DNA of 64,000 nucleotides, from assembly GCA_038025085.1 (NCBI GenBank), contig CM076140.1, positions 6,373,501 to 6,437,500 on the forward strand, in the 5' to 3' direction. The DNA is from Tetragonia tetragonoides (taxonomy: Eukaryota; Streptophyta; Magnoliopsida; Caryophyllales; Aizoaceae). Numbering within the stretch: the stretch's first letter is position 1; every line of letters begins with the position of its first letter. The notes beneath the pieces were generated by a model that did not search any database, had not been told where the DNA came from, and was given only the letters and a program-made list of their open reading frames with translations. Made by a program: the position numbers and the translations under genes. This document shows positions 38,209-49,999 of this stretch, one piece after another.

Positions 38209-40625
38209 ATTGCTATCCTTGGCGATGCATATACATGAAGCCCTCCATCAAGGTGTAGAGTAAACATAGTCCTATAAGTAACTTTTCTCGACTCATCGAC
38301 TAATTTGAAACGAAAGAATCTTAGAAGTGCTATCGAAATGATCTTCATTTGTCTGTAAGCAAAGTCTCTCCCTAAGCAAATCCGAGGACCAGCCTGCCAA
38401 GTCCAAGATGATAGAGTAAATATAGTGAATGTTCAAAATGTGAAAGAAACCAGATGGGAAAGTTAACTAATGATGATGTGAACTTACATGAAATGCAATT
38501 AATTTGAAGGGTGATTCTGGTTGGAAAACTCCATTTTGGTCGAGCCATCTTTCAGGGCGAAATTGAACAGCATCATCTCCCCAAATGTAAGCCATCCTAC
38601 CCATAGCATACGCCAGGTAGTTTATGTTATCTCCCTTCTTCACCTTGTGACCATCTGGAAGTACATCATCTGCTTGTGCTGCCCTCCCATCCTACAAACA
38701 AATATAATGGAACTATAAGAGCAAATATAGTGTTCAAGTAACCACAGTACAGCATCTGAATTCTGAAAGTGCTTTTTGGCGGTTGTACCACGGCCACGCC
38801 CAAAGAAAAGAAAAAGGAAATAAGCTGCGCTGCTAGAGAATTACCACAGGGACTCCAGGATAAAGCCGCAAGATTTCCGCAAGAGCTGCATGCAGATAAT
38901 TCATCTTTTCTAATTTTTCATCAGTAATTTGATCAGCAAAACTATCAAAATCGATTTCATTCTCAGTACTAGCAAATAATTCCACAACTTCTTGGACAAG
39001 ATTTTCCTGTACTAGTGGGTTCTTGCAAAGCATATAGATAAACCATGAGATTGTGTTAGCAGTACTATCTTTCCCAGCAATGATGAAGTTCAGAATGATG
39101 TCCCTCAGATATTGATTAGTCATTTGATCCGGATCTTTGCTGCTTGCCTCTAGAAACCTCGACAGTATGTCTTCCTTCACATTTCGCTACAACACAAAGA
39201 AATTTATTTAAGCTTCCTATGGTTCAGTTCGACCATATTTAATCAAATTTGGTAGTCTTATATAAATACTCACACAGTCCTGTTCTTCAGCTAGGCGTTT
39301 CCTCTTTTTTGTGATTACTCCATGAACAAAGTCATCAATGACTTTGATGTTCCCTCTTAAGGCAGCTTCAGAACCGATGTTAAAAGCTCTCTTGAGTTTC
39401 CAAGATGGATCAACATATCGCCAATAGACTAATTCATTAGCGTCATCAAAGGCCCTCATAAATTCAAGCCCCTCCTTGCTCGATTCCTCGAGGCAGTTCA
39501 AATCCACCCCAAAACCAATTTTGAATATGGAATCCAATGTATATCTCATTAGCATGCCCTGCATAACAATGAAAGGGTGATTTCATCTCTGTTAGATAAC
39601 TTGTTTTCATGAACCCTTTCTCCTTCCCAGCCACAGGAAATGTTTGCACAAGTACAAATTACTTCAAAGAAATTAAACTTGCATCAGTTTCATCTGGACA
39701 TCAGTATATTTTGCTTACCAACAGAATGAAAAGAAGTTTAGAGGACAGGATAAAGCCAAATGCAATGTTAACTTAATAATGATCAAATTAGTAGGTGACA
39801 TATTGCTCTCTATAGCTGTGTTACTTGGAGTTTTCATCTCAGTCTAGAATACCCACATCCCAGTCAAAGACAGTCAGACGCCCTGATATAACACTTGGAC
39901 ACTTGAAATTAGACAGGAGAAACCATTGGGACATGAAATTATTATGCTTTCGGAAATCAAGACTAACATCATAATTCGACTCCACTCAAAGGCAGGACTA
40001 CAGGAAACAATAATCTGCACAAGAGTGATCAACTATTTACTCTTCTATAACAATCACTTGAATGTGAAAGAATGAAGATCAATTAATGGTTAGGACCACT
40101 TACATGGATGTCAAATTTTTCATTTGCCTTTGAAAGCTCTGAAACAATCCTAACCAGTTTTACAGCACTTTTACGGAAAACAGCACAACTGAAATCTCTC
40201 AAGACTCTGGTTGAGAACTCAAAGCTCGCTAGCTTCCTCTGTTGCCGCCACTTGTCACCATCAACAGCAAAGATTCCATCCCCAAACAGACCTCTGATTA
40301 TGTCTTGGGTGTATGTGCCTTTTGTGTACATGTCAAATTTTGTTTTTAGTATGTGTTCTATGTTTCTAACATCAGTTGTGAAGAATTCGCTCTGATCTGG
40401 TGCAAGAAGGCGATATGTAGGGTGTTTCTTGGCAACTTCAACTTGGTGGTCATATAATGTGTTGAAGTAGAGCAACTGGTGAAAAACTGTTCCACCCACA
40501 GGTGGATACTCCGGATTGCCAATCGATTTTCCGGAGTAAAGTTTCACGGCTAGAGCCAAGACGACTACAAAGATCAACAAAAGGGCAGATGCTATGAAGG
40601 TGATGATCGCTGATAAGAAATCCAT
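38202..40625 (-). CDS. cytochrome P450, CYP704 family (upstream tandem copy)
   Basis: Exons on the - strand: 40625-40104, 39558-39274, 39186-38845, 38691-38488, 38393-38202, total 514 aa. The hydrophobic anchor is residues about 6-29. The I-helix AGKDST (306-311), ExxR as EILR (373-376), FRPERW and the heme motif with Cys457 (FHAGPRICLG) are intact, so it should be active. It is clearly homologous to the neighbouring copy, with conserved positions of the later introns. Its first exon (174 codons) corresponds to exons 1 plus 2 of that copy. The C-terminus ends SPRIAIC and stops at the edge of a hexanucleotide microsatellite, replacing the SPR-K-stop style end. A TATA-like tagtatatgtag lies about 65 bp upstream. 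Substrate is unknown; fatty acids are inferred from the family. Confidence 0.92.
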
Positions 40626-41004
40626 GCTTAGTTTGCCTTGTAAAGGTCAACTAGGAAAGATGATGGAGAAGAATAGTCATGTACAAGTACAGCCTACATA
40701 TACTAGATGAATGACTCTACAAGTGGAAACTTTTGGTCTTTTATTTATTCGAAGAACCAACATTTGTGAACACTAGTTGAGCTTAAATTAGAATTCTATG
40801 TCATGGAGTTTAAAAATGCAGGGCAATTGTCGAAGGGAGAGTCAAAAGGTCATATTTTTCCCAGTTTCGCCTATATATTTTAGAAAAATGCTCGCAAAAC
40901 AAGCCATCAGGGAAATTAAATATGCAGAAGTGGTTAAAGCTTTATATTCAGCTGATTGTAGGAACTAGGAAGACATCAATGTTACATAATTGGATGAATC
41001 TGTT

Positions 41005-41051
<47 letters not shown>

Positions 41052-41799
41052 CTTTTTTGGCTGTTCGGATGAATCTGTTATAGTGGCTTGTCAACAGACA
41101 CCCTTCTGATTTAGGCAATTTAAACAATTATCTGTCACAGTTAAATACTTGGCGATTTCACTGTTTTTCAGACAGGATCATAAACATTAGCGAGAATCTT
41201 AGGATCAGATAGACACCTACACTTGCAAAACTCCTGTCACATAAGCTGCAGAAGTGCAGAGTGCAATTGCAACTTGCATCTCAATGGGAGTGTCAAAAAA
41301 ATCTGTCTTTATTCTCAAAAACAATACTCAAGATACAGTTACTCAGGAGTGTCACGGAAGTGTCGTATCCAAATTCAGATTATTACACAAGGGGAGTCCT
41401 GCTAGAAGCGTCCATTACTTCAAAGAGCAATAAGTAGAGTACACCTGATAAAAAACATTTCTTCAAGAAAAAGCGAATCGATAGTTGCCTGAACAATATC
41501 TAACGCAAGGATAGCCGGCTGCAATCTGGCCCTTGCACGGCAAAGAGAACATATCCATATTGAATTCATGACCACAAAAACACAACAAATTGAGCTCAGA
41601 TAATTTTTCAAGTACAAAGGCATCATGCAGCTGTTAAGTACACGGTAAGGAAATTGCAACTGAATTCAAATACTGAACCATCAATGTACTTACATTCCAT
41701 CTTCATCATAAATTACAAATAGCATTAGAACCTACTGTGTCCTCTACAAATTTCAGCCTGTCTGAATGAGCTCTAAACCTAATTGGCAAACCCTACATC
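40626..41799. other. intergenic between CYP704 and HON4-like genes
   Basis: Contains the upstream flank of the CYP704 copy, a poly(T) insertion (41005-41066) and the 3' flank of the HON4-like gene. No reading frame is convincing. Confidence 0.5.
41005..41066 (-). mobile_element. poly(A)-tail-only retroposition with 13-bp target duplication
   Basis: A 62-bp insert consisting of T43 (41009-41051), C, T6 and eight other bases is flanked by the perfect duplication ggatgaatctgtt at 40992-41004 and 41067-41079. On the - strand it is a poly(A) tail preceded by a few bases, i.e. a target-primed insertion truncated almost completely. Confidence 0.75.
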
Positions 41800-44700
41800 T
41801 CAAGATTGGGGACCGGTGGACTGGTTCCAACTCATTGGCTGTTGGCTTTCAACACCAGAAGACGGATGGAAAGGTGCAGTTAAAGTCATTGGTGGCATAG
41901 TTACGCTAAACGGTGTAGGTGCAGTCATAACTGGTGCGGTTATAGTCGCTGTTGGTGGTGCATTTATACTTGGAGCAACAGCTACATCAGAAGGCACAGA
42001 TACACCTGGTGGGGCAATGACACTCATTGGTGTAGCCGTCATTGGTGGTGCGGTTGCAGGTGCGGTTGCAGGTCCAGTTATTTTTGGTGTCACAAGCTCT
42101 TCTAGTTGATCCAGTGCCATCAATGCTGCATTCTCATTAGCTACACAAGGCCTGATTATACCAACAGCATCTCTGACTTTTGATTGCTGCAAGCAATATG
42201 ATTTAGGGTTAATACACTGCTAAAGTACATATAACAGACAACTTGGACAACTATTGGGGGAAAAGAAACAGACAACTTAGAAAAATACTCACTATAAGCT
42301 CTAGCTTCCTCGTCAGCTCTTCATTGTCCATCCCTTGCTCAGATGTGTGGTTCCTCACAGTTGCAGCATCCTAACAATAGAAGATGACAAGCATGAGAGA
42401 TGAATAGTGTCTCTTAGAGCCCCTTCTTTGCGAAAGGCATACTAAGCTGCTTTAATCTCCAGGGAAATTTCACTTTCAACCAAAGATCAATATCTACAAG
42501 ATGTCTTCTATAATTATTGTTTCCATGTTTACAAAAGCAGACTTGCCCAACAATTATTGTTTGCGCACTTGATGTTCATACACGATCTCCAACGTTTGGT
42601 TCCCGAGTATCGGAAAGATCTGAAGGTAACCTCTGAGATGGTAGCACGATCACGTTAAATACTAGACAGACATTTTCAGCTCATTGATCTGATGCTGAAT
42701 CTCATCACGTAGGCTGCTCAACAACCACCCTTAGCTGATGCCACCTCCCCAAATTATCTATTTTTATCCCCTCTAGCAAGACTGGTGTAATTCCTATAAA
42801 ACCCAAGTGATTCTACCAGCTCTGAGAATAAACAGGATGAAGCATATAACTGAGGTCATTTTATCAACCATCTTTAGGCCTATAACATCAGATAAAATCA
42901 AACAAGAAAAACTGATACACACAGCTGCAGTGAAATCAATATGTAACCTGTGGCAATATATTCCTTCCTAAAAAACTGTGACATCCTGACTTTATTATTT
43001 CTCAAAATTACTCAGGCCTACCTTATTTGGAAACAAACATTTGCAATCTTCTGTTCAAAAGGTCATGTGAATTTCTATCTCGAAATTCTCAAACTAGGAC
43101 ATCTTTACACTGAATATCAAAAATGAATACGTTTTTCCCTTGTAAATTGTTTGGGCAGTTATACTTCTTAGGACTATTTGATAAACACTTAGGCCAAAAG
43201 CATTATTGCCAATCCTTCAGTCTCATGATGAACTTCCTATCCCACCCTTGGCTCATCCATATTGGAATTTTGTTGTTTGATTTTGGTCCCCAAAATGTCC
43301 AGTGGCAGAAACATGTTTCAAAATTCTTCTCTTGTAAGAAGGAAGATTATCCTGAAATCCCCAAGTTGACAATCTAGAAGAGAACTGTCCTGCATAGAGT
43401 TTCCTTGATGTGGTACAGGTTGAGAGAAACGGATATACATCCACTTAAAATTGTCCTATTACAAAGCTTGGTTGGTAGCGCAGTGGCACACCGCGAACCC
43501 CCAATTCATCCACAGGAAAGACTTGGGTTCCTCCCCCCCCCAAAAAAAAAATTCCTATCACCTAAAACATAATCAATGCATGCACAGATGCCCATACAAA
43601 AGGAGTGTGTACTCTACAGTTGCTACAGGTATTTAGCTTTTGCCTATACCTAGATACCAAGTTAGTGGCTTAGTGCTGCTATATCTTGCTTTTTACAGAT
43701 AGAAGCAAACCTATTCTACAGTCCAATCCGATATGGAATTTGTTGAACAATATAGTAGTTCTTTACTTCACAAGTCAACAAACACATTAAAAACTTAAGT
43801 GCTAATTACCCGAATAAAGACATAAACTAAAGAGACATATTCATTTTCCCCTACTCAACATTTAGTAGGTAAAGAAATAACCATCAAGACAAGAGAGATA
43901 GAAACGAGCAACAAGTAGCTTCCTTTAAAAGAGTAGGGAAATAAAATTTCAGTAAATAGCCAGCTCATGAGATGTGTCCGTTTCGCATCCTTATCAACTA
44001 CCGACAGAGTACAATAACATCTAGTAGACTTGAACCACAGTTCCAGCAGTCAACCTTCATAACGGACGATAGCACCCAAATCACTAATTCCTACTCTGCT
44101 CCTTTTCCATTGAAACTCCAGAAAAACTTCAAATGTCAGCCTACACTTTCTCTATCTAGGGCTCCTCATCATTAACTAAAAAGATCTACACTCCCCACCA
44201 ATCTGTTTGTTTCAGTATAGCATTCCGTTGGGCTAGCTTGGGATAATGATTTTCAGCTCCAACCTTTACAATCTTTGGTCATGTGTCTCCCTCATTAGAC
44301 CAATTCATGCTGAACAAAAGCCATGGCACTAATTCTCTTCCCATGACACCCATTCTTTAGTGCAATTGCAACCACTGTCACAGTGTGTCTTTACACAATG
44401 CCAACATCCAAAGCGGAACATCAGAGAAGAGAACCCTCTCCATCAACTCCCCACTTTTAGCATCATTTATTGGTAACAAATCGTAGATATCTAGCTAGTG
44501 ACAAAAGGCGTAATACAAAACATCAGTTCTGTCAAAAATCTATCTACACAATTTTTTTTGGAGCAGTAACAAAGAGAATGCAAGCACTCAGACACAAACA
44601 CCCTAGAAAGAATAAAATGAAAAAAGAGAAGGGAAGAGAACCTCTTCCCAGATACAATCACACGAAAAAGAGAAAGAAAAAAAAATTAAATAGAAGGACG

Positions 44701-47700
44701 AAGCAACTTTACTATACTATCATTCTAAGTAGTAACTTTTAAATCAAACTGATGCTTCAGCTACTCAAGTCAAATATATAATAATTTACCCAGGTACAGC
44801 GACCATACAATAAAATAAAAGATGGACTCGAGAGTGTAACATATAGCTTCCCTCAATCTTCAAGTGTTACCCTTTCGCATTGATCAAAATAACAAAAAGC
44901 CAACAAAACAAGAAGCACAAGATCAAGAAAAGGTTTGTAAAATTTAACTTTTCCGAGGCTACAAATAGCATTTTTTAAACATTATCTTCTCAGAAGCAAC
45001 CACTCAAGAAACAACGAAATTGAACTGTTGGAGAATACAAACTTAAATTATCGATGTTATAATTAGTAAGCTCTAAATAGTAAATCATTTAGAGACTTAC
45101 ATTATCAAATAGTTGTAACTTAAGATTAATATGAACCACTATTTCTTAGGAGTTAGAGATAGTATATAAGGAGAAGATTATGTAATGGAGATAGCAATGA
45201 ATTAAGAGAAGATAGCCTGCAGAGCTATCATGGGTGAGCACAGGAATGCTCACCAACATTGTTCCCCTTCATATTATATATTCACATATGTTTGATTAGT
45301 GAATATTATTATTGTTATTTTAGATTGGATCCACTACACATCCGCTGTGCCAAAATTCTAACATGAACAAAGAAAAAGTAAAAGTAAAATCATCTGTTTT
45401 CTTACCTATCAGGCAATCACCAAATTTTGAAAATAATGCTAATTCATTTGAAGCTAATAACAAATAAATGCCGGATATTCAACATTATTCACTAAGACAG
45501 CTTACTCTCACTGTCTCACACCATAAACCTTTGAAAGATCAAAATGAAGAAAAATTTTAGGATGACCAAGTGAAAAGAGAAAATGTCATCACAAATTTGA
45601 AACATATTAAAAGGGAAATGTCATCACAATAGGGAAGTTTATGGTTAGCTTCTCCACGTAACAATATCTGCTTATTCCTACTACACTGTTCACAAGGTAT
45701 TCATTATTTTGAAATAAAATCCATGGTCCATGAAATGGGCCCGATAAAATCATACATATAACAAGTCAGAAGAAAAGAGTACGCTAAAGCATGCAACATC
45801 CATAAGGGACAAAACCCCACAATAGCAAAACCCAACTGACATAATTTACACAAATTGCGCCTCAGCCAAATCTAAAATCCCAATTTCCCAAGATGTGCAC
45901 ACAATGAAAATATGAAATGAAGAAACACAAAGTTCTACATATTAGGTAGTTTTATATTAAATCAGTATAGTTTAGATACTAAAATGAACTCTCTTTTTTT
46001 GTAAGTTGAGCTTATCTGCAAGAAAACTTCTAATAGTTTTGATAAGAAGTGAATTTCTCCTAAAGGGAAGGAAGAGCATTAGTGCATAGACCCTTTTTTC
46101 TTGCATTGAGAGGATCATGATCCACAGATTTGATGACCTAGATCCCACTTTCATTTTCCCCTTAACTGATATGGTACTCCTTGCAACCCAAATGATCATG
46201 ATTATCCAAAGCACAATAATTTCATATTTTCCTCAACAAAGGTAACCCCAACAAAATTTGGTTCTCTCTAAATTCAGATCCCCTGAGAAATTGCTAACCC
46301 TTTTTCTCCTCTCACCCACTTTCTTAATTTCCTTATTTACTGACCCTATCTATTTTACTGGATTAGTGGCAAATGACGCATAGTCCTACAGAATACACCT
46401 CCAGAATTTCTTTTTCATCATTAGTTCCCAAGTGCAGGGAAACAATTCGTTTGCTTAAATAACAAGAAAGTCTCCCTCCCACTTTGAAGGAATGAAACTT
46501 GAACCTAGGTATTTCCTGTGGACGAGCATGGGTGTGTCGTTGTACTACCCACCCCAAGCTTAATATACAATGGGGTTTGATCAGGGTCGTCCCTAGCATT
46601 TTGGAGGCCCTGTGCTAAAATTAAAAATTAGGCCCTTGTTGGGGACCACCCTATGCTAAAATTAGGCCCTAGATGGGGATGTTCCTGTGCTAAAATTAAA
46701 AACTAGGCCCTTGTTTAGAATGTGACCACACATTAGCAACAACCAATACTTAACCCTTTTTTTTAAGGGGAAACCGGTATTTCCTTAGCTGTACTCTTTC
46801 TTCAAAATACAAATTTTAAGTCCAATATTTGAAAAAATTCCTAAACCATGAAGCTACGGAGTATATATTTATTATTATACAAAGGTTAAAAAAAGAGAGA
46901 AAGAAAGACAGGAAACAGAATGAAAGAGAGAGAGGGGGGCCCATGGGGAAGCCTTATAACTTGTAGCCTTTTACACGCAGGTTTCTAGAATTTTGGCTTT
47001 TAGACTCATTTCAGTACCGGCTTTTGCAAATGCTACTCTTTTCTAGCCCAATACTTCAGGCTAAGATTGGGCCCTAAATTGGCTTATTATTTTGGGGGCC
47101 CTGTGCAGGTGCACTGGCTGCACCTGCCCAGGGATGGGCCAGGGTTTGATCAACACATAACTGCTATTTATCCTACTCAGGTCGAGACTAGAAGTTCATT
47201 TCTAGAATCCTAGTTCCTAGACAATCGTATTGGATGTAACGATGTATCTATGATTGTAAAGTCCATGGGAAATCAGAAGATTATTAATGCTCGAATGTGC
47301 CTTAAAGCAATATTTCCTTGGTTATCTAATTTAGACTTCAGAGAAATTCTTTTGTGCCCCGCATCTAATATCATGGATTTCACAATCTCGTTCATAGAGA
47401 TTATATGTAGTCGGTGTGATAGAAAGGAATTGAAACATGTAGTGGCATGTGAAAAGAGTGAGGGGCATGTTAGGTTAGCACTTTAGTAGTAAGACATTGC
47501 TACTACTTATCTTAAATACTTTATTACAGATACTACATATATAATTAGATATAAATACTTAAATTTTACACATAATTATAATGGGTCAACCAGCTGCAAT
47601 CAGTTGAAGTGCATGCCGAAATTTTAACTTCATCGTCGTAAAAAGGAACAGGCATAATGATCTATTGCATAAGTACATACAGCAATTATCAATTACTCCC

Positions 47701-49474
47701 ACAGGATTCTTTTCATCCTTTCAGGTTATCACTTTAAAATGAAGGGCTAATAAAGGGGGGGGGGGGGGGATAAAAGCATAATGTTTTGGAAATGGCAAAC
47801 CTCAAACACAATTTTTTTGCCCTGTCTTTTTGAACAAAAAGAATTCAGAATAGAATCTATCAGATCTGTATTTTGATGGATATTTTTGCAACATAAAGTT
47901 CTTCCTATTGACTTTACTGCAAACAACTAGAGTACAATGTATACACATTCAATTCCATAGACATGCACAATTTTGTTAGAAAAATAAATAAATCCAGTAC
48001 TAATGTAATAGGAGTAGCTTCAACAAATTAATGTCATTTGTTGTTTTTTGTACCTTTTACTGACACTGGCATACCTCACAATTCAAAATTCAAATTCAAA
48101 AGACAAGCACAAATTACGAGGGAACCAATAATAAGAACAATTGAAAGTTCACAATCACAGCAGTGTACTTTACCTTCCTGGGCCTCCCTAACGGCTTTCC
48201 AGTTGCAGACAATCTCCTCTGCTTCTTCATCATTGGCCCACCACCCCCACCACCACTAGCAACACTCCTTTTTGGCGGCCGCCCACGACCCCTCCCTGGC
48301 ACCATCACACCGCCACCAACAACCTTTGGCGGCCTTCCACGTGGCCTCTTCCCCATCACCTGCCTCGAAACCGGCCCCAACGATACCACTCCAGCCCCTC
48401 CTCCCCCAACTACATTACTCTTCCTAGGCCTCCCTCTTGGTCTCCCTGCCCCACCACCTCTAGCAACTACAGCAGCCCGTCTCAGTCCAGCCCCGAACTT
48501 CGGAGGCCTCCCACGTCCCCTCTTCACCACCACCCCATTCCCCGCTGTCAGCTGCTCCACCGGCTCCGCATACGGCGCCTGAACCACAATCTGATTCGTT
48601 TGCTGCTTGGGTGGCCGGCCGGGTCTCCTCTTCTGGACAACCCCTTGGGCCGCCTGACCATTAACAGGATTGGCCTGGACCTGTGAGATGGGCTGAGGCT
48701 GAGTCTCAAACGGAACCTCAGCAGGCTCCATAATTATCTGATGTTGCTCTTGCTGCTGCCTAGCCGGGCGACCCCTCTTCCTAGCAACCGGCTGGGCCAC
48801 GGGTGACAACCCATTATCGATTACGGGCTGGGCTTCGGGCTTGGGCTTGGGGGGCCTACCGGGCCGTCTTTTAGGGGTAGGGTTAGCAGTATCAGTAGTA
48901 GTAACAGCAACTGTCTGAGGGTAAAACTGTGGTTCAACTTGAGGTGGTGGTGGTTGTGGTGGTTGAAGAAGAGGAGCAGATCCAGTGTGGAGAGGTACAG
49001 GTAAAGGGGAAGAAGAAAGCTGGTAAGAATTCTTAACCATGGTTAATTGACCAGTATTTTTGAGACGTTTGAGATGGTGAGTTAACAAAGCAGAGTGAGA
49101 AGCAGGTAGATTAGTATAAACTCTGTCTATATATTTCCCTATCGCTCTCTTGCTCGATCCACCTTCTTTTCCTTGCGACCTGTCCCATGCTATCGCCGCT
49201 GTTATCATCTATATATATCCACAAATAAATAAATAAAAAGCAAAATTAATTAATACCCAGAACTGAATTTAATTAAAGTTTACTACTTTAATTAATAAAG
49301 GAAAAAGGAGAGAGAAAATGGTAGGGAGGAGAGAGAATTAATTACCTCGGCGTAGGAAGGGTGGGATGGTGGTGGAACATGGGGAGTGAAGGTGGGGTTA
49401 GCGACGGAGATTGGTGGAGCGTCGGTGGCTGATGGTTGGAGCTGCTGCTGTTGAGCTGCTACAGCTTGCTCCAT
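41800..49474 (-). CDS. linker-histone-domain protein with AT-hooks (HON4-like / HMG-Y-related)
   Basis: Chromatin protein combining a winged-helix H15 domain with AT-hooks, as in Arabidopsis HON4 and HON5. Exons on the - strand: 49474-49346, 49208-48174, 42370-42293, 42186-41800; 542 aa. The H15 domain (residues about 36-110) includes SYAEMITAAIAWDRSQGKEG, SSKRAIGKYIDRVY and LLTHHLKRLKNTGQL. Eight AT-hook cores follow (for example RRPGRPPK, KRGRGRPPK, KRPRGRPPK and GKPLGRPRK) in Gly/Pro-rich linkers. The C-terminal exons give a short charged helix (DNEELTRKLELI, then QSKVRDAVGIIRP) and a Pro/Ala/Thr-rich tail. It should bind the minor groove of AT-rich DNA in the nucleus. Intron 2 (42371-48173) is 5.8 kb and full of mobile elements. 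I saw no further exon in it and the frame is phase 0 across it, but a missed small exon cannot be excluded. Confidence 0.87.
43463..43551 (+). mobile_element. tRNA-derived SINE copy 1
   Basis: Begins aagcttggttggtagcgcag with an A-box (tggtagcgcagtggcaca), has a B-box-like gggttcctcc, and ends in C9-A10. It shares the segments aagcttgg, ccacaggaaa and the B-box region with the reverse copy at 46475-46562. Inside intron 2 of the HON4-like gene. Confidence 0.55.
45026..45363. mobile_element. solo LTR (338 bp), Copia-like
   Basis: The segment starts TGTTGGAGAATA and ends AAAATTCTAACA, the TG..CA termini of an LTR with an inverted TGTTGG/..TAACA end. It is flanked by a perfect 5-bp target duplication, tgaac, at 45021-45025 and 45364-45368. 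A TATA-like tatataagg lies near 45173. No internal retrotransposon region remains, so it is a solo LTR produced by recombination. It is in intron 2 of the HON4-like gene. Confidence 0.82.
46475..46562 (-). mobile_element. tRNA-derived SINE copy 2 (reverse)
   Basis: On the - strand it reads aagcttggggtgggtagtac and later ccacaggaaatacctaggtt, matching the order of segments in copy 1 at 43463-43551 with a B-box-like ggttcaagtt. It abuts the hAT-like element that begins at 46582. Confidence 0.5.
46582..47142. mobile_element. hAT-like non-autonomous element (561 bp)
   Basis: Flanked by a perfect 8-bp target duplication, ggtttgat, at 46574-46581 and 47143-47150. The left end cagggtcgtccc and the complement of the right end (ctggcccatccc) match at 8 of 12 positions. 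Both subterminal regions contain gccctgtgc, and the left has repeated ctaaaatta..aggccct units. There is no transposase frame. Confidence 0.7.
47755..47769. repeat. G15 homopolymer
   Basis: A 15-bp G tract in intron 2 of the HON4-like gene (C15 on the gene's own strand). Confidence 0.8.
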
Positions 49475-49596
49475 GGGAGTCAGATGCGGAGAGGAGAGAG
49501 AAAATGAAAGAAAGAGAGAGATTGGGAAGCGAAATTTTGGGGGATTGTTTTTAATTTTTGGTATTTGGGAAAAATGGTGGAAAAGAAAAGAAATTA

Positions 49597-49644
<48 letters not shown>

Positions 49645-49999
49645 AGAGATGGGGTCTGTGAGTTGGGGACTGGGAAGAAGAAAAAGTAGGGGCGATGTAA
49701 TAGGAAAAGGGAAATAAATAAAAAAGGGGGTTTTTATTTTTTATTTTTTTTATTGTTAGGGAGTGTTTGGATCAGAACAGAGTTTTTGGGGAGAGAGAGA
49801 GAGAGAGAAAAGAAGAAGAAGAAGGAGAAGATGGGTGATGAATTTAATGATCCGACCGTTGAAAAAGGTTTTCTGGAGAGTGGGGAGTGTGTGTGCCCCA
49901 GATAGGTGACGTGGCTTCTTTTGTTTTTTCTCTTTTTGCTATTTTTGACCTTTTTGGCTTCTAGGAATGGTTTTTTTCTCTTTTATTGATTTTACATTT
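49475..49999 (-). promoter_or_regulatory. GA-rich promoter/leader region of the HON4-like gene
   Basis: A (GA)n run of about 40 bp (49597-49639) and a second shorter one (49792-49808) lie upstream of the ATG. On the gene's strand they are CT-rich, a common feature of plant core promoters and 5' leaders. No TATA box is obvious. Confidence 0.45.

Noticed and set aside
41783..42109. Gly/Val/Ala-rich open frame on the + strand
   Set aside because: Antisense of the last HON4-like exon; composition follows the repetitive coding strand.
48163..48582. Proline-rich open frame on the + strand
   Set aside because: It is the complement of the AT-hook exon, whose GC-rich repeats keep the opposite strand open.
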